A stretch of 64,000 nucleotides of DNA from Pseudaminobacter soli (ex Li et al. 2025). Lineage in GTDB: Bacteria; Pseudomonadota; Alphaproteobacteria; Rhizobiales; Rhizobiaceae. Made by a program: the position numbers and the translations under genes. The notes beneath the pieces were generated by a model. It had not been told where the DNA came from. It ran no database searches and was given only the letters and a program-made list of their open reading frames with translations. The stretch is from positions 310,001-374,000 of the forward strand of contig NZ_PXYL01000003.1 of NCBI RefSeq assembly GCF_003012705.1, read 5' to 3'. The number at the start of each line of letters is the position of its first letter. Position 1 is the first letter of the stretch. Of the stretch, positions 44,970 through 54,942 are shown piece by piece.

Positions 44970-45590
44970 ATGCGCATGAAGCCAATTTTTGTCGCCGCTA
45001 GTCTGATGCTCGCGACGGCCCTTGCCGGCTGTACGAGCGACGGCTCTTTCCAGATGTTCAACTCGGATTACGGCTCTGTTTCGGACGCCGGCTACCAGTT
45101 GCCGGCCGTGCCGATCTACAAGGTGGAGAGCAAATACCGCCGCCAGATCGTGAGCTACGACACGTCGGAGAGGCCCGGCACCGTAGTCGTCGATACGGCC
45201 AACAAGTTCCTCTATTTCGTCATGCCCGGGGGCAAGGCGGTGCGCTACGGCATCGGCGTCGGGCGTGAGGGATTTGAATGGCACGGCACGGCGCGCATCG
45301 CAGCCAAGCGCGAATGGCCGACCTGGACGCCGCCTTCGGCGATGATCGGCCGCCAGCCGCAACTGGCCAAGTGGCGCGGCGGCATGCCGCCCGGCCTGAT
45401 GAACCCGCTCGGCGCCCGCGCCATGTATCTGTTCAACGGGAGCGGCGATTCCGGCTATCGCCTGCACGGCACGCCCGAATGGTTCTCCATCGGCAAGGCC
45501 ATGTCGTCGGGCTGCATCCGCCTGATGAACCAGGACATCATCGATCTCTACAACCGCGCCGAAGTCGGCGCCAAGGTGGTCGTTATCTAG
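44970..45590 (+). CDS. L,D-transpeptidase (YkuD domain) lipoprotein
   Basis: 206 residues. The N-terminus MRMKPIFVAASLMLATALAGC has a lipobox (ALAGC), so it is probably membrane-anchored in the periplasm. The YkuD domain starts TVVVDTANKFLYFVMPGGKAV; catalytic motif HGTPEWFS...SSGCIRL has the active Cys, His and Arg. Cross-links peptidoglycan 3-3 or tethers proteins. Ribosome binding site is weak; an ATG two codons later is possible. Confidence 0.92.
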   Translation: MRMKPIFVAASLMLATALAGCTSDGSFQMFNSDYGSVSDAGYQLPAVPIYKVESKYRRQIVSYDTSERPGTVVVDTANKFLYFVMPGGKAVRYGIGVGREGFEWHGTARIAAKREWPTWTPPSAMIGRQPQLAKWRGGMPPGLMNPLGARAMYLFNGSGDSGYRLHGTPEWFSIGKAMSSGCIRLMNQDIIDLYNRAEVGAKVVVI

Positions 45591-45592
45591 GA

Positions 45593-45635
45593 GCATGATC
45601 CCGAAAAGTTGCAGACTTTTCGGACAAGATCATGC
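45593..45635. repeat. Palindromic intergenic repeat, copy 2 (GCATGATC family)
   Basis: 43-bp hairpin starting GCATGATCCCGAAAAGTT and ending GATCATGC. Exact reverse complement of bases inside 32774-32820. Begins two bases after the L,D-transpeptidase stop, like a gene-end element. Confidence 0.88.
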
Positions 45636-45727
45636 CCAAACAAAAGCCCCCTGGGTCTCTCCGATCAGGGGAGGCTTGGACAGAAGGATTTATGCGAGCC
45701 GTCTCGGCAACAAGGACGTCGCAAATG

Positions 45728-45756
45728 AAAAACCGGGCTCAAGGCCCGGTTTTTTG
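45728..45756. terminator. Rho-independent terminator between the L,D-transpeptidase and nifU genes
   Basis: 11-bp stem AAAAACCGGGC / GCCCGGTTTTT, 5-base loop, T-run on both strands. Serves the convergent pair. Confidence 0.92.
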
Positions 45757-45782
45757 TTGTCTGCTATTTGTCGGAAGGTCGC

Positions 45783-46355
45783 TCAGGCGATCTGTTCGAC
45801 GTGCTCGACCTCGGGCACGAAATGGCGCAGCAGGTTCTGGATGCCGTGCTTCAGCGTGGCGGTCGAGGACGGGCAGCCGGAGCAGGCGCCCTTCATGTGC
45901 AGGAACACGGTGCCGTTCTCGTAGCCGCGGAAGGTGATGTCGCCGCCGTCCTGCGCCACAGCCGGGCGCACGCGAGTGTCGAGCAGCTCCTTGATGGTGG
46001 CGACGATCTCGGTGTCTTCCTCGGCGTAGAATTCGCCGCTCTCATCGTGCTGGGTGGCCGAATGGCCGCCTGCCGCCATCACCGGCGCGCCCGACATGAA
46101 GTGCTCCATGATGGCGCCGAGGATCGCCGGCTTCAGGTGCTGCCAGTCCGGGCCGTCCTTGCTGACGGTGATGAAGTCGTAGCCGAAGAACACGCCGGTC
46201 ACGCCGGGAATGTCGAACAGCCGGCCGGCCAGCGGTGAGGCCTGTACTGCCGTTTCGGCGTCGCGGAAATCGGCCGTGCCCTGCGTCAGCACTTCCTTGC
46301 CGGGCAGGAATTTCAGCGTGGCGGGATTTGGGGTCGCCTCGGTCTGGATAAACAT
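45783..46355 (-). CDS. NifU-family Fe-S scaffold protein (Nfu type)
   Basis: 190 residues: N-terminal Nfu domain starting MFIQTEATPNPATLKFLPG and C-terminal NifU domain with the cluster ligands in KGACSGCPSSTATL. Delivers Fe-S clusters to target proteins; this is the housekeeping form, not the nitrogenase NifU. ATG 46355 gives the canonical start. Confidence 0.94.
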   Translation of the reverse strand: MFIQTEATPNPATLKFLPGKEVLTQGTADFRDAETAVQASPLAGRLFDIPGVTGVFFGYDFITVSKDGPDWQHLKPAILGAIMEHFMSGAPVMAAGGHSATQHDESGEFYAEEDTEIVATIKELLDTRVRPAVAQDGGDITFRGYENGTVFLHMKGACSGCPSSTATLKHGIQNLLRHFVPEVEHVEQIA

Positions 46356-46457
46356 GGCCGCATCTCCGTGCGTGTCTGGGCAGTTTGGAACGGTTCTAGG
46401 TCCTGCGCCAGGAGCATTCAAGCAAAACCGACGGGCCCTGCCGGACAGATGATTTGT

Positions 46458-46949
46458 TCAGGCCAGACTTTCAAGGTCTTCGTCGGATAGATTCTGCGGC
46501 ACCACCGTCACCGGGATGGGGAAAGCGGCCCCTTTGCCGGCGATGGAAGTCACCAGAGGGCCCGGGCCCTCTTTGCCCGCGCCTGCTGCCAGCACCAGAA
46601 TGGCGATGTCCTGGTCGTCCTCGATCAGCTGATGGATCTGTTCGGCGGGCTTGCCTTCGCGCACCACCATTTCGGGCTCGATGCCGATCGTTTCGCGCAC
46701 CTTCCGCGCGCTGCCGTCGAGCGCGGCACTGGCTGCGGCGATCGCCTCTTCGCGCATGATCTTCTCGACGCCGAGCCAGTGCTGGAAGTCGCCCGGCTCG
46801 ATCACATAAAGCAGCACCACCCCGCCGCCCGTGTTCTTGGCGCGGTGCGAGGCATAGGCCACCGCCCGCTCGCATTCGGGGGTGTCGTCGATGATCGCCA
46901 GGAACTTTCGCCGGTGCCCGGCTTCGCGACTGAGACGCTTGGAGACCAT
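46458..46949 (-). CDS. Universal stress protein (UspA family)
   Basis: 163 residues, single Usp domain: KFLAIIDDTPECERAVAYA at the start, ILVLAAGAG and SIAGKGAAFPIPVTVVP at the end, an approximate nucleotide-binding G-x2-G pattern. Same strand as nifU and trpS in an order usual for rhizobia. Role in stress survival is by family only. Confidence 0.88.
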   Translation of the reverse strand: MVSKRLSREAGHRRKFLAIIDDTPECERAVAYASHRAKNTGGGVVLLYVIEPGDFQHWLGVEKIMREEAIAAASAALDGSARKVRETIGIEPEMVVREGKPAEQIHQLIEDDQDIAILVLAAGAGKEGPGPLVTSIAGKGAAFPIPVTVVPQNLSDEDLESLA

Positions 46950-47070
46950 TTGTTAACCCTGCTGGCTGTTCCGGCGCAATCTGCCACCGACGCCAGCCAA
47001 CCGCAAGCTGGCCGAACCGGCAGGCGCGTTGCCTCGACGATGGAAGCAGGCACGCCATTTTCCATGCAAA

Positions 47071-47110
47071 GAGACAAAAGAGCCTCGATGAGTTTCCCCA
47101 TCGAGGCTTT
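47071..47110 (-). terminator. Rho-independent terminator of trpS
   Basis: 10-bp stem AGCCTCGATG / CATCGAGGCT with an 8-base loop; on the minus strand it is followed by CTTTTG. Lies 9 bases beyond the trpS stop. Confidence 0.8.
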
Positions 47111-47119
47111 GGCTGGTTC

Positions 47120-48187
47120 CTAGTTGTCGAGCAGGCCGATGATGTGCCGCACGTTCTTCATCGTGCCCTCGGCGATCACGCGTGCACGGTCGCCGCCGTC
47201 GCGCAGCACGCTGTCGATATAGCCGGGATCCGCGATCAGGCGGCGCATCTCGTCGGCGATCGGCGCGAGTTTTTCCACCGCGAGGTCGGCCAGCGCCGGC
47301 TTGAACACCGAGAACTGCTGGCCGCCGAACTCCTTGAGCACGTCCTGCTTCGACATGTCGGCGAGGCCGGCATAGATGCCGACGAGGTTTTCGGCCTCGG
47401 GACGGCTGGCAAGCCCATCAAGCTCGCTCGGCAGCGCTTCCGGATCGGTCTTGGCCTTCTTGATCTTCTTCGAGATCGTGTCGGCGTCATCGGTCAGGTT
47501 GATTCGCGACAGGTCCGACGGGTCCGACTTCGACATCTTCTTGGAGCCGTCGCGCAGCGACATGATGCGCGCTGCCGGCCCGCCGATGATCGGCTCGGTA
47601 ATCGGGAAGAAGCCGTTCACCGTCTCCTCGCCCATCTGCATCTCGACGCCGAGGCCGAGTTCCGCGATGCGGGCGGAGAAGTCGTTGTTGAACTTCTGGG
47701 CGATGTCGCGGGTCAGTTCCAGGTGCTGCTTCTGGTCGTCGCCGACCGGCACATGCGTGGCGCGGTAGACCAGAATGTCGGCCGCCATCAGGCTCGGATA
47801 GGCGAGCAGTCCCAGCGAGGCATTCTCGCGGTCCTTGCCGGCCTTGTCCTTGAACTGCGTCATGCGGTTCATCCAGCCGATGCGCGCAACGCAGTTGAAG
47901 ATCCAGGCAAGCTCGGCATGCTGCAGCACCCGGGCCTGGTTGAAGACGATGTGCTTCTTGGGGTCGATGCCCGACGCCAGGAAGGCCGCGGTGATCGAGC
48001 GCGTCTGACCTTCTAGATCGTCATGGACGAGCTGGGCGGTCAGCGAGTGCAGGTCGACGACGCAATAGATGCAGTCGTTGGTTTCCTGCAAGGCGACGAA
48101 CTTGCGGATGGCGCCGAGATAGTTGCCGAGATGGAGATTGCCCGTGGGCTGGACGCCGGAAAAGACGAGCGGCTTGAATTCGTTCAT
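47120..48187 (-). CDS. trpS: Tryptophanyl-tRNA synthetase
   Basis: 355 residues, class Ic synthetase. HIGH motif region [21 protein letters not shown] motif [11 protein letters not shown]. Start [16 protein letters not shown] at 48187 follows GAGGAC. Essential enzyme charging tRNA-Trp. Confidence 0.97.
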   Translation of the reverse strand: MNEFKPLVFSGVQPTGNLHLGNYLGAIRKFVALQETNDCIYCVVDLHSLTAQLVHDDLEGQTRSITAAFLASGIDPKKHIVFNQARVLQHAELAWIFNCVARIGWMNRMTQFKDKAGKDRENASLGLLAYPSLMAADILVYRATHVPVGDDQKQHLELTRDIAQKFNNDFSARIAELGLGVEMQMGEETVNGFFPITEPIIGGPAARIMSLRDGSKKMSKSDPSDLSRINLTDDADTISKKIKKAKTDPEALPSELDGLASRPEAENLVGIYAGLADMSKQDVLKEFGGQQFSVFKPALADLAVEKLAPIADEMRRLIADPGYIDSVLRDGGDRARVIAEGTMKNVRHIIGLLDN

Positions 48188-48310
48188 TTTGTCCTCGTGG
48201 CTTGTGGAGGGCCGTTTCGCGCGCGGCGAAAATCGATACGCGCTTATGGCCGATGGCGGGGGCGAGAGCAAGATATCAGGGGCGACAATAAAGGGGGCTC
48301 GAAGACGCCG

Positions 48311-48340
48311 TTGATGACTACTTATACATCGTGGTATGTA
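48311..48340 (+). promoter_or_regulatory. Candidate promoter and operator of vapBC
   Basis: TTGATG (48311-48316) and TATGTA (48335-48340) are 18 bases apart, a plausible sigma-70 pair. An inverted repeat TACAT-N6-ATGTA (48325-48340) covers the -10 and could bind the VapBC complex, as autoregulation is the rule for this family. GGGAGG follows at 48344-48350 as ribosome binding site. Confidence 0.5.
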
Positions 48341-48357
48341 GATAGGGAGGTGTTGAT

Positions 48358-48603
48358 ATGACGATTAACATCACGAACAAGGATGCCGACAAGCTCACGC
48401 GCACTTTCGCGCAGATGGAGGGCGTCGGGCTCACCGAGGCGATCGTCATCGCCATGACCGAGGCGCTGGCGCGTCGCCGCAGCAACGAGAGCCCCGTCGA
48501 AACAGCAGCCCGGCTTCGGGCCGAATTCGGGGTCGAGTTGACAGAACGGGCGCGCAAGCCTTTGCCACGTTCCGTCTATGACGAATTGTCCGGTGACGAA
48601 TGA
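48358..48603 (+). CDS. vapB: VapB-type antitoxin (PSK/Rv0623-like)
   Basis: 81 residues: N-terminal [22 protein letters not shown], then [16 protein letters not shown], the ribbon-helix-helix-like DNA-binding part of PF07704 antitoxins, and a charged C-terminus ([15 protein letters not shown]) that should wrap the toxin. ATGA overlap with vapC. Inserted between trpS and murJ on the opposite strand. Confidence 0.88.
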   Translation: MTINITNKDADKLTRTFAQMEGVGLTEAIVIAMTEALARRRSNESPVETAARLRAEFGVELTERARKPLPRSVYDELSGDE

Positions 48604-49007
48604 TGTTCATCGATGCCGCAGCCATCGTTGCAATTCTGAGCGATGAGGCGGAGGCCGGGCGCTGCGCCGAGGCGATAGTCGACGCCACCAATCCGTTCAC
48701 CTCGGCCATTGCGGTCTGGGAAGCGGCGATGGCGCTTGCACGGCCCGAGAAGCTGGCCGCACCGGTCGAACTGACGTCTAAGATCGTCACGCGGTTTCTC
48801 GACGAGCGCGGAATTGCAGTTCGCGAACTGCCGCCGGCTGAAGAGTCCGTCTCGCTCTCCATCGAAGCGGCCTCGCGCTTTCGCAACAATGCGATCCGCC
48901 TGAACATGGCGGACTGTTTCCACTACGCCTGCGCCAGATATTACGGTGCGCCGATGCTCTCCACCGCCGACGAATTCCGGCTCACCGATCTACAGACGGT
49001 TGCCTAG
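48600..49007 (+). CDS. vapC: VapC-type PIN-domain toxin RNase
   Basis: 135 residues. PIN-domain acidic residues are present: D in [13 protein letters not shown] in AIAVWEAAMAL, D in LNMADCFHYACAR and D in LSTADEFRLTDL, so the nuclease is probably active. VapC toxins cut tRNA or rRNA. ATGA overlap with vapB. Ends 18 bases from the convergent murJ stop. Confidence 0.9.
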   Translation: MMFIDAAAIVAILSDEAEAGRCAEAIVDATNPFTSAIAVWEAAMALARPEKLAAPVELTSKIVTRFLDERGIAVRELPPAEESVSLSIEAASRFRNNAIRLNMADCFHYACARYYGAPMLSTADEFRLTDLQTVA

Positions 49008-49025
49008 GTTCGAGCGAAACCCGGA

Positions 49026-50636
49026 TCATTCATCCGCGGTGGCATTCGCCGCCGGTGCCTGCTGCGGCTTTGCTTCGCCGCGCTTGATGTTGCGGCGGAT
49101 CATGCCGAGATCGGCGCCGCCGATGCCGAACGCCACGCCGAAATAGATCACGGTGGCTCCGGCGACGAGCGCAAGAAGCGTTGCGGCCTGGGTGTGGAGC
49201 GGCGCGGAGGAGGCGAGGTAGGGCGCCAGCCTGCCGATCGCCACATGCAGCGCGCCGGCCATCACGGCGGCGGCGATCACCAGGCGGGGAATGCGGGTGA
49301 GAAGCGGAATGTCGGCGCCCCAGTGGCCGCGCCTTACCAGCACGACGAGCAGCATTGCGGCATTGACCCAGCCGGCGATGGCCGAGGCCGTGGCGATGCC
49401 CGGCGCGCCCATGACCGGAAACAGCGTCAGCGCCACCGAAATGTTCACGGCCACGGAGATGGCCGCAAAAATCATCGGCGTGCGTGTGTCCTCGCGCGCG
49501 AAATAGCCGGGGGTAAAGGCTTTGATGAGCACGAAGGCCGGCAGGCCGAGGCCGAAAATGGCGAGGATGGCGGCCACGGTCGGCGTGCTGTTGCCGGCGG
49601 CGAACTGGCCGCGCTCATAGAGCACGCGCACGATCGGCTCGGACATCACCAGCAGCGCTGCCGCCGCGGGCAGGGTCAAGAACAGCGTAAACTCGACCGA
49701 GCGGTTCTGCAGGTTGGCCGCTTCCTTCAGGTTGCCGGATTTTAGCGCACGGGCCAGTTCGGGAAGCAGCACGATGGCAACCGCCACGCCCACCACGCCG
49801 AGCGGCAGTTGGTAGACGCGATCTGCCAGCGCCAACGAGGAGACGGCGCTGTTCTGCCCGGAGGCGATTGCGGTGCCGATGAGCTGGTTGATCTGGGTGA
49901 TGCCGCCGGTGATCGCCGCCGGCAGGGCGAGGATCAACAGCCGCTTGACGTTGGGCGTCATGCGCGGGCGGCGAAAGCCGATCGAAATGCCGGCATGGCG
50001 CACGGCAATCCAGACGATGGCAAGCTGCACGACGCCTGCGGCCAGCACGCCCCAGGCCAGCGCATAGCCGACGGTGAGGTTGTCATGGCCTTTGTACCAG
50101 GCATTGGCCAGCACCGCGATCAGGATGATGTTGAGGAACACCGGCGCGATCGCGGCGGCGAAATAGCGGCGCAGCGAGTTCAGCATGCCGCTCATCATCG
50201 CTGCCAGCGACATGCAGATGAGATAGGGGAACATGACCGTGGCCAGCGCCACGGTGAGATCGTATTTCTGCGGCTCGTCCACGAAACCCGGCGCGATCAG
50301 GAAACGCACCAGAAGCGGCATGGCCAGTTCCATGGCGATGGTGAGCACCAGAAGCGTGGTGAACAGCACGCCGAACACTTCTTCCGAAAAGCGCTTGGCG
50401 CCCTCGGTGCCGTTGGCCTCGATCTCCTTGGCGAAGAGCGGCACGAAGGCGGCGTTGAACGCGCCCTCGGCGAAGAGCCGTCGGAAGGTATTGGGAAACT
50501 GGAAGGCCGCATAGAAGGCATCCGCCACCGGGCCGGTGCCGATCGCCGCCGCCATCAGCATCTCGCGCACGAAGCCGAAGGCGCGGCTCATCAGCGTGCC
50601 GGATGCGACGGTGGCGAATTTCTTTATCAGGCTCAT
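49026..50636 (-). CDS. murJ: Lipid II flippase MurJ
   Basis: 536 residues, about 14 hydrophobic segments. MSLIKKFATVASGTLMSRAFGFVREML and the RLFAEGAFNAAFVPLFAKE motif are MurJ signatures. Moves lipid II across the inner membrane for peptidoglycan synthesis. 43 bases after the glnD stop on the same strand, the usual rhizobial order. Confidence 0.95.
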   Translation of the reverse strand: MSLIKKFATVASGTLMSRAFGFVREMLMAAAIGTGPVADAFYAAFQFPNTFRRLFAEGAFNAAFVPLFAKEIEANGTEGAKRFSEEVFGVLFTTLLVLTIAMELAMPLLVRFLIAPGFVDEPQKYDLTVALATVMFPYLICMSLAAMMSGMLNSLRRYFAAAIAPVFLNIILIAVLANAWYKGHDNLTVGYALAWGVLAAGVVQLAIVWIAVRHAGISIGFRRPRMTPNVKRLLILALPAAITGGITQINQLIGTAIASGQNSAVSSLALADRVYQLPLGVVGVAVAIVLLPELARALKSGNLKEAANLQNRSVEFTLFLTLPAAAALLVMSEPIVRVLYERGQFAAGNSTPTVAAILAIFGLGLPAFVLIKAFTPGYFAREDTRTPMIFAAISVAVNISVALTLFPVMGAPGIATASAIAGWVNAAMLLVVLVRRGHWGADIPLLTRIPRLVIAAAVMAGALHVAIGRLAPYLASSAPLHTQAATLLALVAGATVIYFGVAFGIGGADLGMIRRNIKRGEAKPQQAPAANATADE

Positions 50637-50679
50637 GCGTGCCGTTCCGGTTGATGCGGGCGAGGAATCATGGCGCTCA

Positions 50680-53478
50680 CTACACCGTCGCCTTGACCTT
50701 GGCACTGCGCTGGGCGGTCTCGCCCTGCAGCGTGGCCAAAAGCCTGTCGCGGATCGCCTGCTGCCGCGTCGGGTTGTCGATTTTCTGGCCGGTGAGGTCG
50801 GTGACGTAGAATGTGTCGATCACCTTCTCGCCGAAGGTGGTGATATGGGCCGAGGCGATGTCGAGCGACAGGTCCGACAGCGCCCCGGTGATCTCGGAAA
50901 GCAGGCCCGGCCTGTCCAGGCCCGACACGTCGATGACGGTAAAACGGTTCGACAGCGTGTTGCGGATGTCGACGCGCGGCTCGCGGCGGAAAGCCTTGGC
51001 GCCGCGCTTCTGCTTGGTGCGCTTTTCGATCATCTCCGGCAGCCAGGCCCGGCCCGACAGCACGTCCTCGATGAGCTTGCCGACGCGCTCGCCGCGCCGC
51101 TGCTCGTCCTCGTCGCGGTCGAATTCGCGGTTGATCAGGATGGTGTCGAGCGCCCTGCCGTCCGAGGTGGTGAAGATCTGTGCGTCGACGATGTTGCCGC
51201 CGGCCGCCGCACAGGCGCCGGCTATCACCGACAGGAGGCGCGGATGGTCGGGCGCCAGCACCGTGATCTCGGTGACGCCTTCGAACTCGTGCGTCTTCAC
51301 CATGGTCGAAAGCTTGCGCTTGTCCGCATCCGCCGCACGGATGAACTCCGCGTGGCGGACCTGGTCCTTGAGATCGACGGCGAGCAGGTAGTTTTCGTAG
51401 TGCAAATCCACCAAGCGCTGGCGTTCGGCCTCGGGCCAATCGGCAAGGGCTGCGGCAAGGCCCGCGCGCGCTTCGGCGGCGCGCTGCGCGCGCGACACTT
51501 CGGAGAAGCCGCCGGTCAGCAAGAGCTCGGTTTCGTAATAGAGCGTGCGCAAGAGCTGGCCCTTCCAGCCGTTCCACACGCCGGGGCCGACGCCGCGAAT
51601 GTCGCAGACGGTGAGGATGAGCAGCAGCTTCATGCGCTCCACCGTCTGCACCACGTCGGCGAAATCCTCGATGGTCTTACGGTCATTGAGGTCGCGCGAC
51701 TGCGCCACCATCGACATCACCAGATGGTTTTCGACCAGCCAGGCAACCGTCTCGGTCTCGGCGGCCGAAAGCCCCATATGCGGGCAGATGCGCCGGGCGA
51801 TCTTTGCGCCGGCCTCGGAGTGGTCCTCCGGGCGGCCCTTTGCGATGTCGTGCAACAGAACGGCCACGTAAAGCGCCTCGCGCTTCTTCTTCAGCCCTGT
51901 CATCAGCGAATGCGACAGCGGATGGACCTTTTCGCCGTCGCCGCGCTCCAGCTCCGAAAGCACGCCGATGCAGCGCAGCAGATGCTCGTCCACCGTGTAG
52001 TGATGATACATGTTGAACTGCATCATGGCGACGATACGGCCGAAATCCGGGATCAGCTTGCCCAAAAGCCCGGCCTCGTTCATGCGGCGCAGGTTGAGCT
52101 CGGGGTTGCGGTCCGAGGTCAGGATGTCGAGGAACAGCCGGTTGGCTTCCTTGTTGCGGCGCAGGGTCTTGTCCACCAGCGAGAGCGAGCGCGTCAGCAG
52201 CTTCAGCGCGTCGGGGTGGAACTCCAGCCCGTGCTTGTCGGCGAACCAGAACAGGCGAAGCATGTTGACCGGGTCGCGCACGAATACCTGGTCGTCGGCC
52301 ACGTTGATGCGATGGTTGTCGACGATGAAGTCGCTGGTGCCGGCAAGCTTGCGCTGGCGGCGCGAGAAGGTCAGGAAAATGCGGTCGAAGCCCGGCACAT
52401 ATTTCGCCTGCTCCTCCTCCAGCCCGGCGCAGAAGATGCGCGTCAGGTCGCCCACCGTCTTGGCGATCAGGAAGTAGTGCTTCATGAAGCGCTCGACGGC
52501 CGAGAGGCCGGGGTGGCTGGTGTAGCCGAGCCGCTCGGCGATATCGCGCTGGATGTCGAAATGCAGGCGTTCCTCGCCCTTGCCGGTCAGGAAGTGCATG
52601 TGGCAGCGCACGGCCCAGAGGAAATCCTCGGCCTTCAGGAACTGGTTGTATTCGGCGCGGGTGAAGACCTCCTTCTCCACCAGTTCCTCGCCGGTGCGCA
52701 CCCGATAGAAGTATTTGGCGATCCAGAACAGCGTGTGCAGGTCGCGCAAGCCGCCCTTGCCGTCCTTGACGTTTGGCTCGACCAGATAGCGGCTTTCGCC
52801 GGCCTTGGCGTGGCGCTCGTCGCGCTCGGCGAGCTTTGCCTGCACGAATTCGGGGCCGGTGTGCTTCACCACGTTCTTGTCGAAGCGGACCAGCAGTTCA
52901 TCGAACAGCTTTTCCTCGCCCCACAGGAAGCGGGCGTCGAGGATGGCGGTGCGGATGGTGATGTCCTCGCGCGACAGGCGCAGGCACTCGTCGATGTTGC
53001 GGGTGGCGTGGCCGACCTTCAGCCCCATGTCCCACAGCATGTAGAGCATGTATTCGACTATCTGCTCACCCCAGGGCGTCTGCTTGTAGGGCAGCAGGAA
53101 CAGAAGGTCGATGTCGGAGCCCGGCGCCAGCGTGCCGCGGCCATAGCCGCCCACGGCCACCACTGCCATGCGCTCGGCCGACGAGGGATTTCGCGCGTGG
53201 TAGACGTGGGTGGCGGCAAAGTCGTAGAGCGCGCGGATGATCTCGTCCATCAGGTGGGAGATACGCGCCGCGCAGGCCGTGCCGCCGCCGTCTTCGCGCA
53301 GCATCCGCTCGGCCACCGCTCGGCCTGCCGCCCGGCGCTCCTTCAGAAGCTGCAGCACGCGGCCGCGCACCTCCATGCTCGAGCCGTCGCCGCCGGTTTC
53401 CTTGGTCAGCGCGGTGAGATCGCGGCGCAGGGCCACGCCGTCGATAAGTTCCTCGAGCTTCAGGGGTATCTTCGCCAT
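50680..53478 (-). CDS. glnD: Bifunctional [protein-PII] uridylyltransferase / uridylyl-removing enzyme
   Basis: 932 residues. Nucleotidyltransferase domain with [19 protein letters not shown] (about 110-128), linker, HD hydrolase domain with [18 protein letters not shown], and two C-terminal ACT domains ([32 protein letters not shown]) that sense glutamine. Adds UMP to PII proteins when nitrogen is short and removes it when glutamine is high. Confidence 0.97.
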   Translation of the reverse strand: MAKIPLKLEELIDGVALRRDLTALTKETGGDGSSMEVRGRVLQLLKERRAAGRAVAERMLREDGGGTACAARISHLMDEIIRALYDFAATHVYHARNPSSAERMAVVAVGGYGRGTLAPGSDIDLLFLLPYKQTPWGEQIVEYMLYMLWDMGLKVGHATRNIDECLRLSREDITIRTAILDARFLWGEEKLFDELLVRFDKNVVKHTGPEFVQAKLAERDERHAKAGESRYLVEPNVKDGKGGLRDLHTLFWIAKYFYRVRTGEELVEKEVFTRAEYNQFLKAEDFLWAVRCHMHFLTGKGEERLHFDIQRDIAERLGYTSHPGLSAVERFMKHYFLIAKTVGDLTRIFCAGLEEEQAKYVPGFDRIFLTFSRRQRKLAGTSDFIVDNHRINVADDQVFVRDPVNMLRLFWFADKHGLEFHPDALKLLTRSLSLVDKTLRRNKEANRLFLDILTSDRNPELNLRRMNEAGLLGKLIPDFGRIVAMMQFNMYHHYTVDEHLLRCIGVLSELERGDGEKVHPLSHSLMTGLKKKREALYVAVLLHDIAKGRPEDHSEAGAKIARRICPHMGLSAAETETVAWLVENHLVMSMVAQSRDLNDRKTIEDFADVVQTVERMKLLLILTVCDIRGVGPGVWNGWKGQLLRTLYYETELLLTGGFSEVSRAQRAAEARAGLAAALADWPEAERQRLVDLHYENYLLAVDLKDQVRHAEFIRAADADKRKLSTMVKTHEFEGVTEITVLAPDHPRLLSVIAGACAAAGGNIVDAQIFTTSDGRALDTILINREFDRDEDEQRRGERVGKLIEDVLSGRAWLPEMIEKRTKQKRGAKAFRREPRVDIRNTLSNRFTVIDVSGLDRPGLLSEITGALSDLSLDIASAHITTFGEKVIDTFYVTDLTGQKIDNPTRQQAIRDRLLATLQGETAQRSAKVKATV

Positions 53479-53671
53479 GCCTGACTAAAAAGCCTCGCTT
53501 TCCGGGCGGCGTCTATAGCTCTTTTTTCGCCGGCTGGGTATGGGGCGCCACTTTGCGGCGCTTTTGGGTCGGATAGAAAAATTTGGCCCGCCGCCTCGAC
53601 ATTGCCGCGCAGCTTGTGTAACCGCACACCTCCCCCGCGCCGGGCCGTCATCTCATACGCAAGGATCCCCC

Positions 53672-54934
53672 ATGAAACCGATCAGCGGTGGCATCGACTT
53701 TGGCACGTCCAACTCCACCGTCGGCTATATCGCTGACGGCCGCCCGAAACTTGTGCCGCTCGAAGGCGATCATGTCGCCATGCCCAGCGCCGTCTTCTAC
53801 AATTTCGAGGACAACAACACCTATTTCGGCCGCCGGGCGATTGCCGACTACACCGAGAACGCCGAGGGCCGCCTGCTGCGCGCGCTGAAGAGCGTGCTCG
53901 GCTCCTCGCTGATCCATGAGAAGACGCGCATCAAGGCGCGCTATCTCGCCTTCTCCGACATCATCGGCACCTTCGTCGCCTATCTGAAGGAGCGGCTGGA
54001 CAGCGAACTGGGCCAGGACATCGAGCAGGTCGTCCTCGGCCGCCCGGTGCATTTCGTCGACGAAGACGAGGCTGCCGACCGCGACGCGCAGAACCAGCTA
54101 GAAGCCGCCGCACGCGCGCAGGGTTTCAAGCACATCGCCTTCCAGTTCGAGCCGATCGCGGCCGCACTCGACTATGAGCAGAGCGTGACCCGCGAGGAGC
54201 TGGCGCTGATCATCGACATCGGCGGCGGTACCTCCGACTTCTCCATCGTCCGCGTCTCGCCCGAGCGGGCGCGCGCGGCCGACCGCAAGGACGACATCCT
54301 CGCCAGCACCGGCGTGCATATCGGCGGTACCGATTTCGACCGGCTGCTGTCGGTCGCGCATCTGATGCCCGAGCTCGGCTACAAGACCCAGACCAAGGAC
54401 GGCAAGCGCAACCTGCCCGCCGGCTATTTCAACGACCTCGCCACCTGGCAGCGCATCAACATGCTCTATACGCCCAAGGCCATGACCGACCTGCGCCAGA
54501 TCCGCTACGAGGCGGCAAAGCCCGAGCTGGTCGACCGCATGATCGACATCGTCGCCAACCGCCAGGGCCACGCACTGGCCGGCACGGTGGAGCGCGCCAA
54601 GATCGACCTCACCGACCGCGACGACACCTCGATGACCGTCAAGCTGACCGAGGAGACGCTGTCGCTGCCGGTCACGCGCGCCGGCCTCGACGAGGCGATC
54701 GACCTGGCGGTCGAGCGGGTTGCGAACACCGTGCAGAAGACGCTCGCCGACGCCGGCGTCGAGGCCCAGCGTATCACCACGCTCTTCCTCACCGGCGGCT
54801 CGACGGCCATTCCGATGCTCAAAAACCGCCTGCTGTCGCTTTTTCCAGGTGCAACGGTCGTGCAGGGCGATATGTTCGGCTCGGTCGGGCTCGGGCTGTC
54901 GCTCGATGCGGCCCGCAAATTCGGGACAGCTTAA
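53672..54934 (+). CDS. Hsp70-family protein, YegD-like
   Basis: 420 residues: ATPase domain with GGIDFGTSNSTVGYI (phosphate 1), LIIDIGGGTSDFSIV (phosphate 2) and LFLTGGSTAIPML (adenosine). The length lacks a full Hsp70 substrate-binding domain, as in YegD. Start at 53672 matches the family N-terminus; AAGGATC upstream is a modest ribosome binding site. Client proteins unknown. Only 8 bases precede the next gene. Confidence 0.9.
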   Translation: MKPISGGIDFGTSNSTVGYIADGRPKLVPLEGDHVAMPSAVFYNFEDNNTYFGRRAIADYTENAEGRLLRALKSVLGSSLIHEKTRIKARYLAFSDIIGTFVAYLKERLDSELGQDIEQVVLGRPVHFVDEDEAADRDAQNQLEAAARAQGFKHIAFQFEPIAAALDYEQSVTREELALIIDIGGGTSDFSIVRVSPERARAADRKDDILASTGVHIGGTDFDRLLSVAHLMPELGYKTQTKDGKRNLPAGYFNDLATWQRINMLYTPKAMTDLRQIRYEAAKPELVDRMIDIVANRQGHALAGTVERAKIDLTDRDDTSMTVKLTEETLSLPVTRAGLDEAIDLAVERVANTVQKTLADAGVEAQRITTLFLTGGSTAIPMLKNRLLSLFPGATVVQGDMFGSVGLGLSLDAARKFGTA

Positions 54935-54942
54935 GAGGCTTC

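Noticed and set aside
50536-53484. 982-codon open frame on the plus strand opposite glnD
   Set aside because: Antisense shadow of a high-GC gene; the minus strand encodes a full GlnD with all domains and the plus frame has no recognisable motif or ribosome binding site.
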